From Planctomycetota bacterium (GTDB taxonomy: Bacteria > Planctomycetota > Phycisphaerae > Sedimentisphaerales > UBA12454): a DNA stretch of 7,404 nt. The position numbers and the translations under genes were made by a program. A model generated the notes under the pieces. The model searched no databases and was not told the origin of the DNA. It was given only the letters and a program-made list of their open reading frames with translations. This document shows, in pieces, positions 5,571 through 7,404 of this stretch. The stretch spans positions 1-7,404 of the forward strand of contig JAHJUV010000095.1 in assembly GCA_018828825.1 (NCBI GenBank). Reading direction: 5' to 3'. The number at the start of each line of letters is the position of its first letter. Positions within the stretch are counted from its first letter, which is position 1.

Positions 5571-6533
5571 ATGATTAAGGAGATTACGGTAAAGAAGCTT
5601 AACACTGCGAGTTTCATCAGCCAAAAGGTCAGGGAAATACAAAAAGCTGTCGGCGGCGGAACGGCGATTAACGCTTTATCAGGCGGCGTCGATTCATCCG
5701 TTGTTACAATGCTCGGCCACAAGGCTCTGGGAAAACGGCTTAAAACCGTTTTTGTCCAGAACGGTCTTATGCGGGAGGGTGAACCGCAGCGTGTGGCAGC
5801 TCTTTTCAGAAAACTGGGCGTAAAAGTCGAAATAGTCAATGCCCGAAAAGAGTTTTTTGCAGCCCTTAAGGGAATAACAGACCCCGAAGAAAAACGCGAA
5901 GCCATTACCCAGACATTCTACAAAAAAGTGTTTGGACGCATTATCAAAAAAAGCAAAGCGAAATTTCTCCTTCAGGGTACAATTCTTACCGATGTCGATG
6001 AAACTATCGCGGGTATTAAACGCCAGCACAACGTTTTCGAACAGCTTGGCATTGACCCGCAAAAGGCCTTTGGCTACCGTATTCTTGAACCTCTGATTCA
6101 GCTTCGCAAGGACGGCGTAAGAAAAGTCGGCAAGGCAATTGGACTGCCGGCAGAACTTTTTGAGCGGATTCCGTTCCCTGGGCCGGCACTATCGGCTCGT
6201 GTAATAGGAGAAGCAACGCCGCAGCGTATTGAAACCGTTCGCAAGGCAACAGCTCTTGTTGAGAGGCTGCTTAAAGGTACAAAGGCATTTCAATATATGG
6301 CCATCCTCCACGAAGACCGTGTAACGGGTATGCGAAACGGCAAACGTGATTTCGGCCAGCAAATTGAAATTCGCTGCTGGGACAGCGTCGATGCGAGAGT
6401 TGCAACACCGACAAATCTTTCATTTAAAACCCTGCGGAAACTTTCCGATGAAATCATCCGCAGCGTTCCGGGCATAGTCAGCGTTACGTATAATATCGCT
6501 ACAAAGCCGCCTTCAACAATAGAAGCGGTTTAA
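5571..6533 (+). CDS. guaA: GuaA-type GMP synthase ATP-pyrophosphatase protein without glutaminase domain
   Basis: This 320-aa protein corresponds to the synthetase half of GMP synthase, which adenylates XMP and aminates it to GMP. The P-loop SGGVDSS is at 37-43, followed by FVQNGLMREGE (61-71), DPEEKREAI (104-112), QGTILTDVDET (135-145), RQHNV (151-155), PFPGPALSARVIGE (201-214) and the C-terminal dimerisation domain ending in KPPSTIEAV. It has no class I glutamine amidotransferase domain, resembling the two-subunit archaeal arrangement (GuaAb, about 310 aa). Several signature positions differ from E. coli GuaA: ILTDVDET replaces IYPDVIES, PALSAR replaces PGLGVR, and the end is TIEAV instead of TIEWE. 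It may be a distinct subfamily, and XMP specificity is inferred. AAGG at 5560-5563, 7 nt before the ATG, supports the start. It probably shares a transcript with gnd. Confidence 0.82.
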   Translation: MIKEITVKKLNTASFISQKVREIQKAVGGGTAINALSGGVDSSVVTMLGHKALGKRLKTVFVQNGLMREGEPQRVAALFRKLGVKVEIVNARKEFFAALKGITDPEEKREAITQTFYKKVFGRIIKKSKAKFLLQGTILTDVDETIAGIKRQHNVFEQLGIDPQKAFGYRILEPLIQLRKDGVRKVGKAIGLPAELFERIPFPGPALSARVIGEATPQRIETVRKATALVERLLKGTKAFQYMAILHEDRVTGMRNGKRDFGQQIEIRCWDSVDARVATPTNLSFKTLRKLSDEIIRSVPGIVSVTYNIATKPPSTIEAV

Positions 6534-6546
6534 TTATCCGAGTTTT

Positions 6547-6593
6547 AAAATAAAAGCCCATATTCGGGATTGCCGAATATGGGCTTTTATTTT
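6547..6593. terminator. perfect 21-bp bidirectional terminator
   Basis: Positions 6547-6567 are exactly complementary to 6573-6593 around the 5-nt loop GATTG. The GC-rich core is GCCCATATTCGG. The stem ends in A-rich and T-rich tracts, so a T-run follows the hairpin on either strand. It lies between the plus-strand GuaA-type gene (stop at 6533) and the convergent minus-strand gene (stop at 6613), and suits termination from both sides. Confidence 0.95.
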
Positions 6594-6612
6594 CCATATT
6601 TATTTTTAAACG

Positions 6613-7173
6613 TCAATCCCAATATGTATCATCCTCAACAAATGCTATATAATGTATCAAACTTGGATAAGATTCCCTGACGACAGTGCCGGACACTTCA
6701 TAAATGCGAGGGCCATCGGTACGAATCGTCAGAATGTCCCCCATCCAGTCATTTTTTCCAACTACATATTCACTAATAGGAGGTTTATTTTCCAGCAAGC
6801 ATTCTGCATCTATTAACGTCCCGTTATCGCTAAACTGGATTTTTTTATACTTTCCGAACAGGTCGCGTACGCTGACATCAAGCCTGTTGAGAATATCCGT
6901 AATTTCCTTTGGAGGCGGCCCGTTCCATTCTTCGCACTTTGCCCTTTCCCGAAGTACAATCTCGGCTGATTTCCATGCTTCATTTATGGAAAGCCCCATT
7001 TTGGCGGTGATTTCCCTATCCACCTGTTTCCCGATAGCATCTATAAGTTTTTTATTTTTGATAACAGAAAAAATCCGCCTGACTGTCCATATAAACAGCC
7101 ATACCAACATCATTACCAAGGCGATATTAATCGCCCATAGCATTACTGTTAATATGGTATAAATCGTCCACAT
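6613..7173 (-). CDS. membrane-anchored protein of unknown function
   Basis: I do not recognise the family of this 186-aa protein. One strongly hydrophobic segment (about 5-30, with many Trp, Leu, Ile and Met) is followed by basic residues VRRIFSVIKNKK, which suggests a single N-terminal membrane anchor with the rest cytoplasmic. Residues 40-85 look helical and charged. The C-terminal part (about 88-186) starts at GPPPKEITDILNRL and ends in short beta-like strands with an acidic EDDTYWD tail. That order of a PPP-led helix, an NG turn, a GD-x-L strand and a final hydrophobic helix is loosely like SMI1/KNR4 (SUKH) domains, but this is only a resemblance. The ATG at 7173 has no clear Shine-Dalgarno, being preceded by an A-tract, and in-frame internal Met codons exist, so the start is uncertain. 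It ends 20 nt from the shared terminator. Confidence 0.75.
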   Translation of the reverse strand: MWTIYTILTVMLWAINIALVMMLVWLFIWTVRRIFSVIKNKKLIDAIGKQVDREITAKMGLSINEAWKSAEIVLRERAKCEEWNGPPPKEITDILNRLDVSVRDLFGKYKKIQFSDNGTLIDAECLLENKPPISEYVVGKNDWMGDILTIRTDGPRIYEVSGTVVRESYPSLIHYIAFVEDDTYWD

Positions 7174-7242
7174 AATTTTTTTTAAGGAATTTAAATTAGC
7201 AGCAAATTCTCTCCAACTCTAAATTCTATTATTTCCTGTATA

Positions 7243-7271
7243 ATAGTATTCATTTATATTACCTGCATCAA
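7243..7271 (-). promoter_or_regulatory. weak candidate promoter of the membrane-anchored protein gene
   Basis: On the minus strand TTGATG (7266-7271) and TACTAT (7243-7248) are spaced by 17 nt, each matching consensus at 4 of 6 positions. The predicted start is about 60 nt before the ATG at 7173. The match is moderate in AT-rich sequence, and co-transcription from the gene at the window edge, which ends at 7281, is an alternative. Confidence 0.25.
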
Positions 7272-7280
7272 TCGCCTGTT

Positions 7281-7404
7281 TTAAACAAGACGAGCAATTT
7301 CGATTTTAGCACCCTTGATTTTTTCAGATTCTAAAAGTCTCCAAAATTTGGGAGAAATGAGCATCACACGTCTGGGGCGAAGCAGACCTCTGCGTGCCCC
7401 AACA
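7281..7404 (-). CDS. C-terminus of an unidentified protein, cut by the window edge
   Basis: The minus strand is open from the right edge to a TAA at 7281-7283, giving the last 40 codons of a gene whose start lies outside the window. The visible end reads RRGLLRPRRVMLISPKFW, then LLESEKIKGAKIEIARLV. An alternating basic and hydrophobic strand, a short helix and a final strand of this type are seen at the ends of some immunity-type and double-CXXCG-type proteins. The fragment is too short to assign a family. Codon content is normal and the other two minus-strand frames are interrupted or less convincing. It lies 107 nt upstream of, and on the same strand as, the membrane-anchored protein gene. 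Confidence 0.55.
   Translation of the reverse strand, partial: VGARRGLLRPRRVMLISPKFWRLLESEKIKGAKIEIARLV

Overview
The window is ordinary bacterial chromosome of moderate GC content. It carries conserved single-copy metabolic genes separated by AT-rich intergenic regions. Gene starts are preceded by Shine-Dalgarno sites of the GGAG/AAGG type. An orphan MEMO-family gene, a CNNM/CorC-type membrane protein, a stand-alone GuaA-type synthetase and short degenerate intergenic repeats suggest an environmental anaerobe, possibly from the Planctomycetes (Phycisphaerae-like). That placement is an impression; no rRNA or marker phylogeny is available here.

Layout, left to right. Positions 1-140 hold an unresolved gene end or intergenic DNA. 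A minus-strand AmmeMemoRadiSam protein B (MEMO family) gene follows. It diverges from plus-strand purE across about 155 bp that contain a promoter and 10-nt phased GTGT repeats. Next is a plus-strand CNNM/CorC-type membrane protein closed by a two-tier intrinsic terminator. A scar region comes next: a 58-codon small ORF that runs into the end of an IS5-type transposase remnant, which itself stops at the 3' end of a minus-strand tRNA-Thr(CGT). The tRNA has its own sigma70-like promoter. The roughly 85-nt leader between promoter and tRNA is almost entirely a palindromic element built of 8-nt purine-rich repeats. Plus-strand gnd (6-phosphogluconate dehydrogenase) and a GuaA-type ATP pyrophosphatase follow as a probable two-gene operon, ended by a perfect 21-bp hairpin that also serves the convergent gene. 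The right end has two minus-strand genes of unknown function: a small membrane-anchored protein and the C-terminus of another protein cut by the window edge.

The metabolic genes have a loose common theme: gnd makes ribulose-5-phosphate and NADPH, purE acts in de novo purine synthesis, and the GuaA-type enzyme would act at XMP to GMP. They are not one operon, since terminators, the IS scar and strand switches separate them. I see no CRISPR array, phage module or complete mobile element, and no clear evidence of a new multi-gene system. The points most worth a second look are the palindromic repeat element in the tRNA leader, the phased repeats before purE, the divergent GuaA-type enzyme without a glutaminase domain, and the two unrecognised genes at the right edge.
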